In this document: positions 25,932 through 39,100 of the stretch, one piece after another
How positions within the stretch are numbered: position 1 is the stretch's first letter
Layout: each line of letters begins with the position of its first letter
Origin: Hymenopus coronatus
Taxonomy: Eukaryota; Arthropoda; Insecta; Mantodea; Hymenopodidae
NCBI GenBank assembly: GCA_030762935.1
Contig: CM060883.1
Coordinates: forward strand, 53,094,001-53,158,000
Length of the DNA stretch: 64,000 nt
Direction of reading: 5' to 3'
Translations under genes and position numbers: made by a program
Notes under the pieces: model-generated
The model's input: only the letters and a program-made list of their open reading frames with translations
Told to the model about the DNA's origin: nothing
Databases searched by the model: none

Positions 25932-26573
25932 TCAATCCTTGGATTGCTTTGCAGCGACTCTCCATTCAGATCTTCTCTCTGCTTTCCGTTTAAGTTCTTC
26001 ATATTTACTGCATTTCATATCTTCCATAATTTGTTTTATATATTGTGATCTTGCTCTTCCTTTGCCACGTTTTCCTTCTATCATACCTTCTATTGTAATA
26101 TTCAGTGTGCTCTGATGTCTTAATAAATGGCCAATTAATTTTGTTCTTCTTTTAATTTGGTTCCAAATTCGTTTTTCCGCTTCTGCTCTTTTATATACTT
26201 TTTCATTTTTAATTTTGTCACTCCATTTAATTTTTAGCATTTTCCTATAGCACCATGTTTCAAATGCTTCTATTCTCTTTCTTTCTGCTTTTAAAATTGT
26301 CCAAGTTTCACATCCATATAACATAATACTCCATTCATATGTTTGTAATAAATTCTTCCTGGTTTCAAGGCTAATATAATTTGCAGTTAATAGCTGGTAC
26401 TTTTTATTAAAAGCAAGTTTTGCATGTTGTATTCTACTGGTTATTTCTGTTTTGCTCCTTCCATCAGCTGTTATTTTGCTTCCTAGATATTGAAATACAG
26501 TCCTATATTCTGGGGTAATTTGATTGAAAGTAAGTGAGTATTTATGTTGCAAAAGAAGGTCCAAAAGAGCCAT
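25932..26573 (-). pseudogene. LINE reverse transcriptase C-terminal fragment, open frame
   Basis: An uninterrupted stretch of about 213 codons containing VFQYLGSKITADGRSKTEI, SRIQHAKLAFNKKYQLL, YGCETWTI, WCYRKMLKIKW, LIGHLLRH and a basic tail GKRGKGRARSQYIKQIMED. This is the thumb and C-terminal part of a non-LTR reverse transcriptase (jockey/L2/CR1-like grouping, not resolvable here). No polymerase core or endonuclease is attached, so it is 5'-truncated. It looks younger than the other LINE relics. Confidence 0.85.
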
Positions 26574-26636
26574 CAGAGCCTTATGGCATCAACAATATAG
26601 CTCCATGTAAGGATTTCTTTCAAAGGCTGAGCATTT

Positions 26637-26884
26637 TGACACTTCCTGGGCAATACATTTTCATTCTTGTGTGTTTCAATTTGAAAAATTAAGAATACTT
26701 TGCAAAAAATGCAAATTTAGATAAATAAAGGATGGATTTACACAAACCCAGTGCTAGTTTGACTTCCTGGGCAATACATTTTCATTCTTGTGTGTGTTTC
26801 AATTTGAAAAATTAAGAATACTTTGCAAAAAATGCAAATTTAGATAAATAAAGAATGGATTTACACAAACCCAGTGCTAGTTTG
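26637..26884 (+). repeat. tandem duplication, two units of about 124 bp
   Basis: The block beginning GACACTTCCTGGGCAATACA and ending CAGTGCTAGTTT is repeated head to tail at about 26760 with only a few differences, for example an extra GT in the GTGTGT run and one base in AAGGATGG. Recent local duplication next to a LINE fragment. Confidence 0.9.
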
Positions 26885-28206
26885 ACTTATTAACAAAAAG
26901 GGGTATATTATGAATGTGTCAGAATATTCAAAACCCTTTTGAATGACTTAAAATTACTATCTTCAGGGGAAATAGAAAAATACAAGCCTGCTCTTAGAAC
27001 CTATGCAGCAAGGCCTATTACTTGATAAAAGAGTTAATAGATGATCTGTAAAAATTCCTCTGTCATAAGGGATATTTAATGTTTCATTGCATTTGTTTTA
27101 AGTACTTCACTTTCCATAAACATATGGTTTGTTGCAATTTCTTAAATTATAATGCTTGTCTGGTATTTGAGCTGGTAGTTACATTTCTCATTTTTGTCCA
27201 TCTAGTTTTTGATCTTGTATGTTACTAAAGCAATTGTTTTCATGAATATTGGTATTATTCATGCACGTAGATGAGAGTGGTGTAAACATGATGCATAGTG
27301 GGATGATCTGATTGTTGCAGTCGGCCGGCAACCGATATCTTTGTGCTTTTACATACCCATGGCTATCGCTTCCAGTCTCCACCTCTTTCCCCCCACTCCT
27401 TGTACTGCGCAACTTGACTGTCACATCTATTTGCAAAGATAATGATGAGTAATTGTATAATATTGTGATTGTAGTAGGCATTGCTAAAAAAAAATCATGA
27501 ATTGGTAAAGTTAGTTTTCTATTTGACATGTTCAATGACCCCAAGCTTTGCTCAATGTGCGGCCAAACAAAAAAAAAAAATATTAGTCATAATTCCTGCT
27601 GTGAATTATCTACAAATTAAATGTAGTTAAAATGCCTTTCAAGTTGATCGCACTTCTCCAAACCATGATTTTGTAATTCTCTTTGCATATGCTTGACTTT
27701 TATGTACCTACTTAGCTGCAAAATCCTTAGTTTCTTTCTGGCTTGTCTGAATTAGCACTTTGATAATCAACATATGAGCCGAACATGGATAGTTTTCTAG
27801 AGGTGCAAAAATGTGTGGACAACAGTGGTGGCCAGTTTCAGCATCTCCTTTAATAGCACTGATAAGTAAAGCCTTTAAAAGTAGTTTTAAAAATGTTGCA
27901 TGGTTTCATCTATGCCCTTCTATGATAGTGGCAGACGGCAATGGGCGCTGAGGGTGCAGACAGGCAAAACACTATGCAGCTGGTTTGGACGTTTTTGGAT
28001 TACCTGGTATATAGCAGATGTTAAAGTAAACAATACAAGTGAAACACTAATTAAAGTAGTGCCAGCCTACAGTCAATACTAATTTCTAAATCTAGAGATT
28101 CAATTCCAGTTGAAGGGAGAAATGCTTCTCTAATTATAATTATTGTTTACCTAGAATCACTTCCTGGAATCTGGAAATATAAATCGGTTTGTCTGATTTA
28201 GTTATA
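26885..28206. other. no gene identified
   Basis: Open frame 27188-27544 (minus) of 118 codons has no recognised domain and no codon pattern that persuades me. Poly(A) run at 27569. Confidence 0.5.
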
Positions 28207-28786
28207 TAAAAATCTAATGTGTTCCATTCACATGACTTTCTCTACATCTCTGCAACAAATTATTCTTAAAAAACTTATGCTTCTATTTATTTCATGCTAA
28301 TCGACAAAAAATTAGCAGAAATAGTTTTATTACTTGCTTCCTTGTAACTAGAAGAGAAATAAGGGAGTACCATAGGTTAAAGCGATAGTCAAAAGCTGGT
28401 TGCTATTGGACTGAAGTTCCTTTATTTGTATGGACAGGAGTTGACAAATTCCTGTATGAGAAAAGTTTTTAAAGCTGAAACCAAAAATAAGGAATATCTC
28501 AAGAATGATCAACTCCACAAAAAAAAATGTATAGAACATAAATTGTGTATTTTAATGTGCTCTACATTTTTTGTGTGGTAAGTTTTTGTCTATCTCTTAT
28601 GGTTTAGCAGTTACGCAGAATTCCATAAAATTCACCCAGAATAAAGTAGTGTTCAAAGGCTATTCAAAGAATTCAAGATATACATTTTATTTGTCAGATA
28701 AATATCTTTCTGGAAGATACTAAACTTAAATACCAAGTTTGGTATTTTACAGACTTTTCGTTTTTGAGTTATCGTATTCTCACACG

Positions 28787-28848
<62 letters not shown>

Positions 28849-29001
28849 GACGCGCATGCACAGACCTTTTTCTGAAAATACTTTTTTTTATACAGGAGAC
28901 CATAAAACTTAGAATTCTGGTGAAATCTTGGTTTCAAGTTTTTTGGTGGAGTGCAATACCTTCTCTATACACTGTACATAGTACAGTAGAGAAAGTAAAA
29001 A
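28207..29001 (+). repeat. R1 repeat, copy 9
   Basis: Has an internal deletion of the G-rich region and a long pure CA microsatellite (28781-28844). Confidence 0.9.
28781..28844 (+). repeat. (CA)n microsatellite
   Basis: Pure CA from about 28790, inside R1 copy 9. Confidence 0.98.
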
Positions 29002-30060
29002 GTAATAAACCCAAAATGGGAGCCAAATTTAAATGAGCAAAGGTGATGGCATTGCTTTCACAGTCAAAGTTGTGGATCATATAATTAAAATACTAAAGGC
29101 TGCATACACATGGAGAAGGGTGAAACAGAAATAACTAAAAATATTTTACGTAAAGAATGCATTTATTTTATGTGTTTTAACATTCTTTAACTGGGGTCAT
29201 ATTGGATGGAGAGTGACTGAAATGATGCTCAAATAAACCTGAGGTCCACACAGCTTACAGTTACCTACTTAACATTTGTCTTGTAATTAAGGTATCCAGT
29301 TAACTGATTCCAATCAAGATTTGAACTTGGATTCTCTTGAACATAAGTCAGACTTCCTTCATACTATGGATGTCGGTTATATTTGCATTCCAAGTACAAT
29401 GAAAGCAACTTAGGTTGAAATGGTAATAGGCAGTGCTATAAATATCTTGAATTGTTTTAAATGTTCAGTAAAAACATATTTAAGTATGCATGCAACTTCA
29501 CTACACTAAAAATAATCTATTTTGCAAATGTTCAGGCTGTACTTGCATATGGTTTCATTTTGTGGGAAATTCAATAGATATTAGCACACTGCTTATAACA
29601 CAAAACAAGGTAAATACATGACATTTTAAATCTAAATAGGTAGGTCTGATTACTGTAAAACTCACTTTAGACAAAATTATATACTCACTTTACCCTGTAT
29701 ATGCACTAGAAAGTGTGTTTCATAAACAATAATAATATTCACCAATTTTCTTCAAATAACAAATTTCACAATCACAGTACCAGATCTAGTCACAAAATTC
29801 ACCTACAAATAGCTAGTACAACTCAAAAGAGCACATTAACATTCACAAGTATAAGTTAATAACTAATATTACTGACTGATTTAGGAAGAAGGTCAAGATG
29901 TTTTTAGTAGATCAATATGTGTATAATGCCCCAGAATTCAATGAGTATTTCCAAGATTGTAAATAATGTTACCTCGGTAGTTAAATAGTAAGAAATGCAA
30001 TTTGTAATAAATTGAGCTGATGAAACTATGAAATTGTGAATCATATACATTCTTTTTCAG

Positions 30061-30151
30061 GACCACCAAGAACATTAAACCATGGTTCATGGCAATGGAG
30101 AAAGTGGGAATGTTAAAGATGGGATTATTAACTTCATTGCTGGCTCTCTGG
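30061..30151 (+). CDS. SLC25A15: carrier exon with start codon
   Basis: Acceptor TCTTTTTCAG at 30051-30060, then 21 nt of 5' UTR, ATG at 30082 and 23 codons plus one base up to donor CTGG|GTGAGA. Encodes the start of transmembrane helix 1 ([10 protein letters not shown]). The acceptor shows that a non-coding exon lies upstream. Confidence 0.88.
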
Positions 30152-33100
30152 GTGAGAAATATTATCTTTATTAAACTATATTTGGAGTAGCGCATTATAT
30201 GTGGTTAATATTAAGAGTTTACTTTTGTGACACTGTACAGTTGTGTACAAGCATATGATGGTGATGCTGATGATGATGATGATGGCATTTTAATAATTCA
30301 GTATATCATTACATTGATGTTGGACACACCAAAAGTTTCAATATGCCATTATTAACATTTGTTTGGATATTTTATAAAAATTTATAATTCATCTAATATA
30401 TGCATACATTTGTTTAACAAAAAGTATTTTAATTTGCTTTGAAATTTAGTTTTTGAAATGTTAGTCAAGGCTTTAATTCAGCTTGGCAACCTATTGTATG
30501 GTGCTATCCATCTGATATAGATATCCTTATCATTTAATGGCATTATACCTGTGATAATCCTTTCTTGTGTTATAATTATGAATTTAGTTATTTCTAATCA
30601 AAAGCAATTTGTCTGTTATGAAAAGTATATACAGGGTGTTTCTAAATTAGACCCACAAACTTTGGCAGCAGATAGATACCCTTCTTTTGAGCATTTTTGG
30701 TTAAGGAACCTATGGGCTGCGGCGCTTCATTTCAGTACAAGAAGGATATTAGTGAAGGAGTGGACGTAAGTAGGCTTGTGCAAATAATAAGCCATTCAGT
30801 TTTACATACATTTGTGTGTGTGTGTATTGTGCAGGCAAGAAGAAACTTAACATAATGATAAAACGAAAGTTCACTCACCCAATTATTGAAAAAAAAAATG
30901 GCCCAATTGGTTGTCTTATCAGATCAACAAGTGCTGGAACACATCCATTGACTTCCAGACAAGACATGCATTGCCGTGCCACACCTTGTCTTACCCTTCC
31001 AAAGATGCCAGGGGTTTCCCTGATTTCAGCTGCTGCACAGTCAATTCATGGTACAATGATTTCCTCCCTGTCAACAGCAGTTTCATAAACCATTGCCTTC
31101 ATGTGGCCCTGCAAAAAGAAATTCATTGGCATCAAATCAGGAGAGCGTGGTGGCCAGGCAGTGAGTCCACCTCAACCTATCCAATGATTGCTGAATGTAG
31201 ATGGTTGCATACGTGATTCCCAAAATGGGCGGGTGCCCCATCATGCTGACACCACATGTTCATTCTGATGTTGAGAGGAAGCGGTTGCAGTAACTCTGGC
31301 AGAACATGTTGAAGAAATACTAAATAATTATTGCATTCAGTCGATTGGGCAAAATGTATGCTCCCAAAAGGAAGTCATCTACAATCCCTGCCCAGACATT
31401 GACACCAAATGGCTGTTGATGTGATTGCACAATCGTGGCATGGGGGTTTTCGAAGCACCATACATGAGAATTGCGGGAATTGAATATCCTCTCACGTGTG
31501 AAGCATGCTTCATCCCTGAACAATACATGGCTTGCAAATTCTGATTGGAGATTGCATTTGTAAAATACCAATTACAGAGGTTCACTCAGAGTGGATAGTC
31601 ACCTGGTATAAGAGCATGGGCTCTCTCAAGATGATATGGATGATATCTGCAAAATTCTCCAGATCATGACATGGCCAATATGAAAGTGTCATGCGATCTC
31701 TCAAGAACTCAGTGAAGGATTATTTGCTACCCACAGCAGCACGGCTTCTTCGAGTTCAGGTGTTTGCACAACATGCCTACGTCCTTACCCATCTGCTCGT
31801 CTTAGTAATGACTCCCATCCGCTTAGTCTCTGATGAATACTGGCAAATGTCGTATGGTGAGGACACTGGTGGTTTGGAAATCTTTCCCGGCAAAGCCTCT
31901 GCACCAAACAACCACATGTTAATGCTTCACCGCATACCAAATGCATATCCGCCAATTCATGCCATGTCTGCCATACTTCCCAAACATCACTGTTCTGTTC
32001 ACAATGAAAGACGCATTACAACTGAAGCAGTACATAGAGTAACAGAAAAGGCAGACTGGGAAGTAAATATACATGCTGTTAACCGAATGCTAGTGAGCTC
32101 TGGAAGTAAACAAACCTAGTGATAGTAGTAATAACAAATGCCTCTTGGACTGATACAAGTGTATCTGTTTTCTCCAATTCCTTCCTATTAATATCCATCT
32201 TGCACTGAAATGAAGCATAGCAGCCCATAGGTTACTTGACAAAATATAATTCACATAAGGTTATCTATCTACTGCCAAGTTTTGTCGGTCTAATTTAGAA
32301 ACTTCCTATATAATGAATAAACAGTAAACAGTTTTTGGTTATGAAAGTATCCCTACAGGATTTGTTTGCTTTTAGATTAAACACTATCTTTATGCATTTG
32401 TTTTGCTGAATTAATAAGCGATCCATGTGGCCTTTGGTAGCTGTACCCTAGACTTCTATCCTCCAATTTAGATGCAAGTATATGTAACTGTAATAAATTG
32501 CTTTTAATAGTTTGAAATTCTTACAACTTTAAAAATGTGTAAGGAGGTATGTTGATTCACTAATTGCATTGCACACATTATCAATATGTTGATCCCATGA
32601 TAATCTATTATGTACTGTAGTTCCCAAAAATTGAACTTCCTCAATACTGTTCTCATAGACGTTCAACCCCATGTTTGAATTATTGTTAGAACATTGAGCC
32701 ACATTATTTTAGTTTTTGTGTATTACATTTTAGATTTATGGACTCACGGTATTTTATTACTGAATTGACTGCATTGTTTAAATTCTTGTATAATAGCTCT
32801 TTTATGTCATTCCAACGTACAGCATCTATATCCTCTGCATATGTTATCATAGAAGTATTTTGCAGACAAATGATGTCATTTCGGAGAGACAGAGACCCAG
32901 AAAAAGTTTATAAACACCAAAGTTAGTTTTCAGGTTTAGCATTTTGTAAATATATTATATGATGATCACATATTCCCCTCATATGAATTACCCTTAACAT
33001 GGAAAATGTTTCACTACGTTGGTTTTTCTCAAAACTAACATATTTTAATAAAATGCAATGTTTTAATATTTTAATGGAATCAAATATAAACATATGTGCT

Positions 33101-36100
33101 TCACAAAACTTATGACTACACAGAACTAGTTTCACATGTTTGTTGCATACATTGTCTACTCTTTCACCTGTTGGATTCCACTTGATAATCCTTGATGTTT
33201 GACTGCCTTCCCTCTGGTATTGGATTGGTGAACTTTACTAGCAGTTCTCTTCAAATGGATGGTCAAAATACAGTTTGGTTTAAGATATTTGCACGGCTAA
33301 TAATATGGTGATACCAATTTATAAAGAGAAGGGAGGAGCAAATAAGTAGGGAACTACAAATGAATAGACTATTTTAATCAATATTTGCAGAAGAGAAGCT
33401 ATCAGAACTTCAAGTAGGATTAAGGAAAGGAAGACAAACATAAACAATGTGATCATAATAAAGACTATAATAGATAAATACAAGGAACAAAAACTGCAGG
33501 GTATAGATACAAGTTTTTTGCAGGGTTTGAAAATGCATTCGTTACAATAAGCAGAGAAACCCTAGCTTATAAATTAAGAAGGAAAGGGGTAATCAAAATT
33601 TTGTAAAGGAAATGAGGAAACTTAATAAAAACATAAAATTTTGTTTAAGGTGTGGAAGCACTAGAAAATCAGAGGTAACCAAGCAAAAAATAGGATTAAT
33701 ACAAGAGTGCAAACTGCCCCATACTATTCAATTTGTTCGTAAATGATATACTAGAGAAAGTGGAAGAAAGAAATCAGAGGTTTGCTATCAGTTATATGGC
33801 TTCCTCTTCTGCTGCATATCAGTTGCAGATGGCAACAGCAGTGGTGAACTGTCGGCAGAAGACTTAAAAACTGGATGTTCTATTGAACCTGTTACATGTA
33901 GATGTTTTGCATCCTGTCATCACAACTTTTATGCCTTTCAGCCTTCTGTTGAGCACGTTATGCACCATGGCATATAAGTCTTTGGTGCTGCTGTCAATTC
34001 TTCCTTCCAGGGTACTGTGTAGAATATAGCATGTCTTTATTAACCACAATACTCTACTTGTATTCTTACTGTTTTTATACCTTTCTTAGACTTGCTATTT
34101 TTATTTTTCCTTTGGTCTACCATACACCTTAACACCACAGTTACATATGTATAATGGACCTTGCCCTACATCATACAAGTATTCTTTCCCTCTTTTTCTT
34201 ATTTTCTAATCTCTTTGCTTTTCATCATCGTGTCGCACATTCTTATCCATTTCTTTCTTACCTTACCCAAGAAGTTTCCTATACCTTTAATATTTTTTCC
34301 TCCTTTTGCAGACAGGACTCTGCTGATTACCTTTCTCCCATCCAATTTATCCCACTTTCGATGCGAAATTTTATCTCTTCATATCTTTGATTACAATAAC
34401 GTATATAATAGAAATCTTTGTCAATTTCTCCACACATTGGACATTTTCTGCATCTTCATCAAGTCATATACCTTTCAAGTTTTTAACCACTGTTCTTGCC
34501 CATGTAAAGGCTTCTCTCCATAGTTTAATGTATATCTCTTTGTACTTTTCCCTCTCTGACTATTTTTATTCTCCAGATATCCTCAAGGATATTTTCTCTC
34601 TTATACTCCTAAATATATTGTGTCTATCAATATCCTCTTGCCTTGATTCTAGAACTTTCCAAAACTTTTTTATAGTCTGCATTAAACATGAACTTCCCAT
34701 ACCTATTTTCTCCATAATTTCCTGCATTTTTACTGACTATGACCTTTTCCATTTACTTTTCTCCTGAATGCTAAAGCATTCTTTAATGGTATCCCTATCC
34801 TCTAGATTGGAAATTCTGTGCAGATATTTCATAGTTCTTGTGATAATTTTGACCTTGGTAGAATGCCTCCCCAGTTCTAACTGAGCTGCGTTATTTGGTA
34901 ATGATATTTGTAGACCTAATATATATTTACCCTTCTCCAAATCTTATCTACTTCCCATACCTATTGCCCCAATATAGCATTTTGTTTTCCACTATGGTTA
35001 CATAAATTCTTTCAAGCCATTTAATGTGCATGCCTGGCAGTTTTCTTATACAAGACCTTATAATACTCTTTAACCTTTTGCTATACACATCTTTTTTTGC
35101 TCACCCCAGCTTCCATTGGAACTTAGTCTAATCCCCAGGTAATAACATTTACAATCTCTATTTCTCTTGCATTAATCTGCCATTTCTTGTCCTTATGTAA
35201 TCTGTATCCATTTTTACAAACCATGATCTTGGCTTTCTTCTCATTTACTTTCAGCCCCTATTTTCCACAAAAATTATTTACCACCTCAATTGCCCTCCTG
35301 AACCTTCTACGCAATATGGACCCAACTACCAAGTCATCCACAAACCTGGAATATATTTATTATTGATAACTGGTGAGTGTACATTGATATGGATCTCCTC
35401 TAGAATATGGTCAATATAAAGGTTAAATAGCACTGGATTAAGTTTATAACCCTGCATCACCCCTGTCTTACTCTGTAGACATTAAGTTATCCAGGGTACT
35501 AAGTCTTTTCCGGTGGTTTTTCCAGATGATCATGGTCTTTTACGAGGGCCGTTCAGAAAGTAACCTCCGGTTGATTGCAAGAAATTCACCAAGTTAAATA
35601 AAAATATTTTAATATATACATCTTACAACTACATCTTTGCACTATTTTTCTACATAGTTTCCATAACGATTGAGGCACTTATCGTATCTGTTCACAAGCT
35701 TTGAAATTCCTTCTGCATAAAAATCACCCGCTTGTGCCTGGAGCCAGCCTGTGACCGCATCTTTGAGCTCTTCGTCGTCATCAAACCGCTGGGACCCGAG
35801 CCATTTCTTCATATGCGTAATTGTTTTAGTGTTTCACAGTACACGTCTCGATTAATGGTCGTCCCACGTTCCATGAATTCAACCAACAACACCCCTTTTG
35901 AATCCCAAAACACCGTTGCCATCAATTTTCGGGCAGAAAAATCTTGCCGGGCTTTTATTGGTTTGGTAGGCGAATTTGAATGTGCCCACATCTTTGATTG
36001 TTCTTTTGCCTCAGGGTTCACGTACTTAATCCAGGTTTCGTCCCCGGTCACGATTCTGTTTAACAATGGTTCACCTTCGGCCTCATAACGTGACAGAAAG

Positions 36101-39100
36101 TCTAATGCAGAGGCCATTCTTTGAGTTTTGTGGTGGTCGGTAAGAATTTTGGGCACCCATCGTGCACAGAACTTACGGTAACCCAATCTTGCTGTCACTA
36201 TCTCGTACAAGAGAGTCTTAGAAATCTGTGGAAAATCAGTAGACAACTCCGACATTGTGAAACGTCGGTTTTCACGAACTTTTGCATCAACTGTCTGAAC
36301 GAGTTCGTCCGTGACCAATGATGGTCTACCACTCCTCTCTTCATCATGAACGTTTTCTCGTCCACTTTTAAATAAACGTACCCATTCACGGACCACTCCT
36401 TCACTCATAACTCTTGGTCCGTACACGGCACAAAGCTCACGATGAATAGCTGCTGCAGAATATCCTTTGGCTGTAAAAAACCTTATAACAGCACGCACTT
36501 CACATTTGGCGGGGTTTTCTATTGCAGTACACATTTCAAACGGCCACAAACACTAAACTAGCGCAGGTACGACTTTCACTCGACCACGGCTTGATGCCGA
36601 CTGACCTGCTGAGTGCGTGAATGCACAGATGGCGTCGCTACTCCCCCCACTACCCGCACTGTGACCGATCGGAGGTTACTTTCTGAACGGCCCTCGTACT
36701 TAAGTCATTCCACCCCATGGTTCTTCCAGGCAGTCATGGTTGTTCACTATTCCACCAAGCTCTTCCAACTTTTCCCCAAGGTCTTGTCAGTTTTTCCCCA
36801 AATTTTTCCATGTCCTTCTTCACGTCAGCCAGTTATTCTTTGATATTGTTCAATATCACCATTTTAGGATTTCACATAAAGTTTTCATCATCTCTTCTAT
36901 CATGGCGTTAAATCCCACTCCTGACAATAGTGTAACAAAAAACTCTTTATTTCCTCCACAAACTGTATACAGTCGTACCTGCTCACAAATAACTGTCTTC
37001 TTCAATGTTTCCGCAACAATTCCACCATGTAGTTTCCTTTCAATTTTCACTGTGGCTGTGCCTACTGCTGCATGCTTCCCTAGTTGAAACTGAAGTTTCT
37101 GCAGTATTTGTTCTCCTTTTTATACCTTTTGATCACTCGGCAGGAAGCTTCCAGAAGCAATTTTAGATGCAAATCACCACTGGTATCACAAACTTACTCA
37201 GATGTAAGAATTTGCAACTTTGATGTCAAAGAACCTGCAGACAGCACACATTTCCACTCACCTAGGTGTAACAATCGCAGCTTTGATGTCAAAAGAACTT
37301 TCTAATGGCACACATAACCACTAATGCAGGTGTAACAAAATATGCTAGTAATCAGCTGTGACTTCCAAAGCAAGCTATTCTCACATGTGGGTGATTACGG
37401 CTGCAGAGCACACTCACAATGACTTGCAACACGAATATCTAAAACATATGATGCTGTAATGAAAAACCTTATTTCTAATTTGAAAAAATAATAAGTTTTT
37501 CATGCGAGTTGCCTAAGGTAGGAAGAATTTTCTGAATGTATTTGCATCATTATAAGATTTAGTCTGAATTTTGATATTTATCTGGCTTTTATTACTTTAG
37601 ACTTATAGTAAAACCTTGATTGTCTATCATTCAGTGAAAATTCACTTATTCACAAAATAAATGTCTATAAATGTATCCTGGATATGTACCATGTCATCAG
37701 ATTAAGTGGCCATGCTTTTGTTGGCACTTAGGTCTTGAGTGCGTACCACTCGCTTGCAATTCACATCTAGCATCACATAAGGTGTGACTTTCTGACTCGT
37801 GCCACGTATACGATAAACGAATACGGTAGAAAATGTTTTTTTTTGTTGTGGTTAGTGTAGTCATGGTCCAATATACTACAGAACAAAGAGTTTTCATTTG
37901 TTGCTGTTTTATAAAGCTCTAATCTCCAACTGTATGTTGACTATTTCAGGAATGTTTTCCTGATACTGATCCCCCTAACAGATGTACAATTCATAAAATA
38001 GTCAAGAAATTTAAAAGTAAAGGATCAGTGATAGGCCGGAAAAAAATAAAAGCATCATGTTTTAACAGAGGAAATGATTGATGTGCAATTAGAACGTTCA
38101 CTAAGAAAGTCTCTCGAAGTTTACTGATTTTTATTTGATTATTTTATTTTTTTGTTTTGTTTGATAGACAAAATGTATGAATCTAATTCCCAAACATTAC
38201 AAAGAACTAAAAAATAACATGCAGGAAGAAATAACCAACATATCCAAAGAATAATTATAACATTTTTTAATAATGTGTTAATAAGCTATAATGCCTGTCT
38301 TTGAACAACATTTCCAAGGAGAACATATCCAACATCATCTTTGAAAAGAATTGTAATGTAAGAGACATTCACTTGTAATTTATGAAATAATAATGGTTCT
38401 AGTTGATCTCATTGGTTCATCCTATTCGTTTCTAATCATAAGATGGTTTGAGCAGGGAAAAAGCGATGGGAGGGAAGCAGCATGCAACTGCAACCCAGGT
38501 GCCCTTAAAAGTGTGGCTGCTTAATGTGATGACCTTGCAGGTAGTTTGAGCATGTTGTATACTGATATTCTGAAAATGTTCAAGCAAAGTATGTTTTAAA
38601 ATGAATGGAACAAGCACAGCAACAATGTTTCAAAGTCAAGAAGTTGTTCTGATATCTTCAGCTATGTATCACTTAAGTTGTAGCTTCAAATCCAAAGTAG
38701 TCTTGAAATCAGAAAATAATATTTATTTACTTTATTTACATAGAATGTCACAATGAGCATATTGCTCTAAGTATGGACTGCCCTTTAGTGAGGCGATAAG
38801 TAAAATACAAAGAATAAAGTAAACACATTTAAAAAGGAGTACATAATTTTTTTTTATTTATTATTTTACCTATTTTCTGTGCATGTGGACTAGCCTTAAT
38901 GCAATATTTGAACAAATACCATACGGATTTTGTAATCGGCTCACCCTTCTCATATTTGTAGGGCTGACACCCTCTTAGGACTTATAGGCAATGCCTAGGG
39001 TTCAGAAGCCTGTCGGGGAGCCAACGGCACAAAATCACAGAATGGAGAACCTGTTATGAGGGGTTGGCCCGTAGCCAGGCATGAATATGAGGAAGTGGAT

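Noticed and set aside
27188..27544. 118-codon minus-strand frame
   Set aside because: No recognisable motif and low-complexity flanks; not supported as a gene.
31691..32119. Plus-strand frame of 142 codons
   Set aside because: It is the antisense of the decayed IS630-like transposase.
34154..34767. Overlapping plus-strand open frames of up to 126 codons
   Set aside because: They lie opposite a LINE relic, with composition typical of the antisense of an AT-rich coding strand; no domain recognised.
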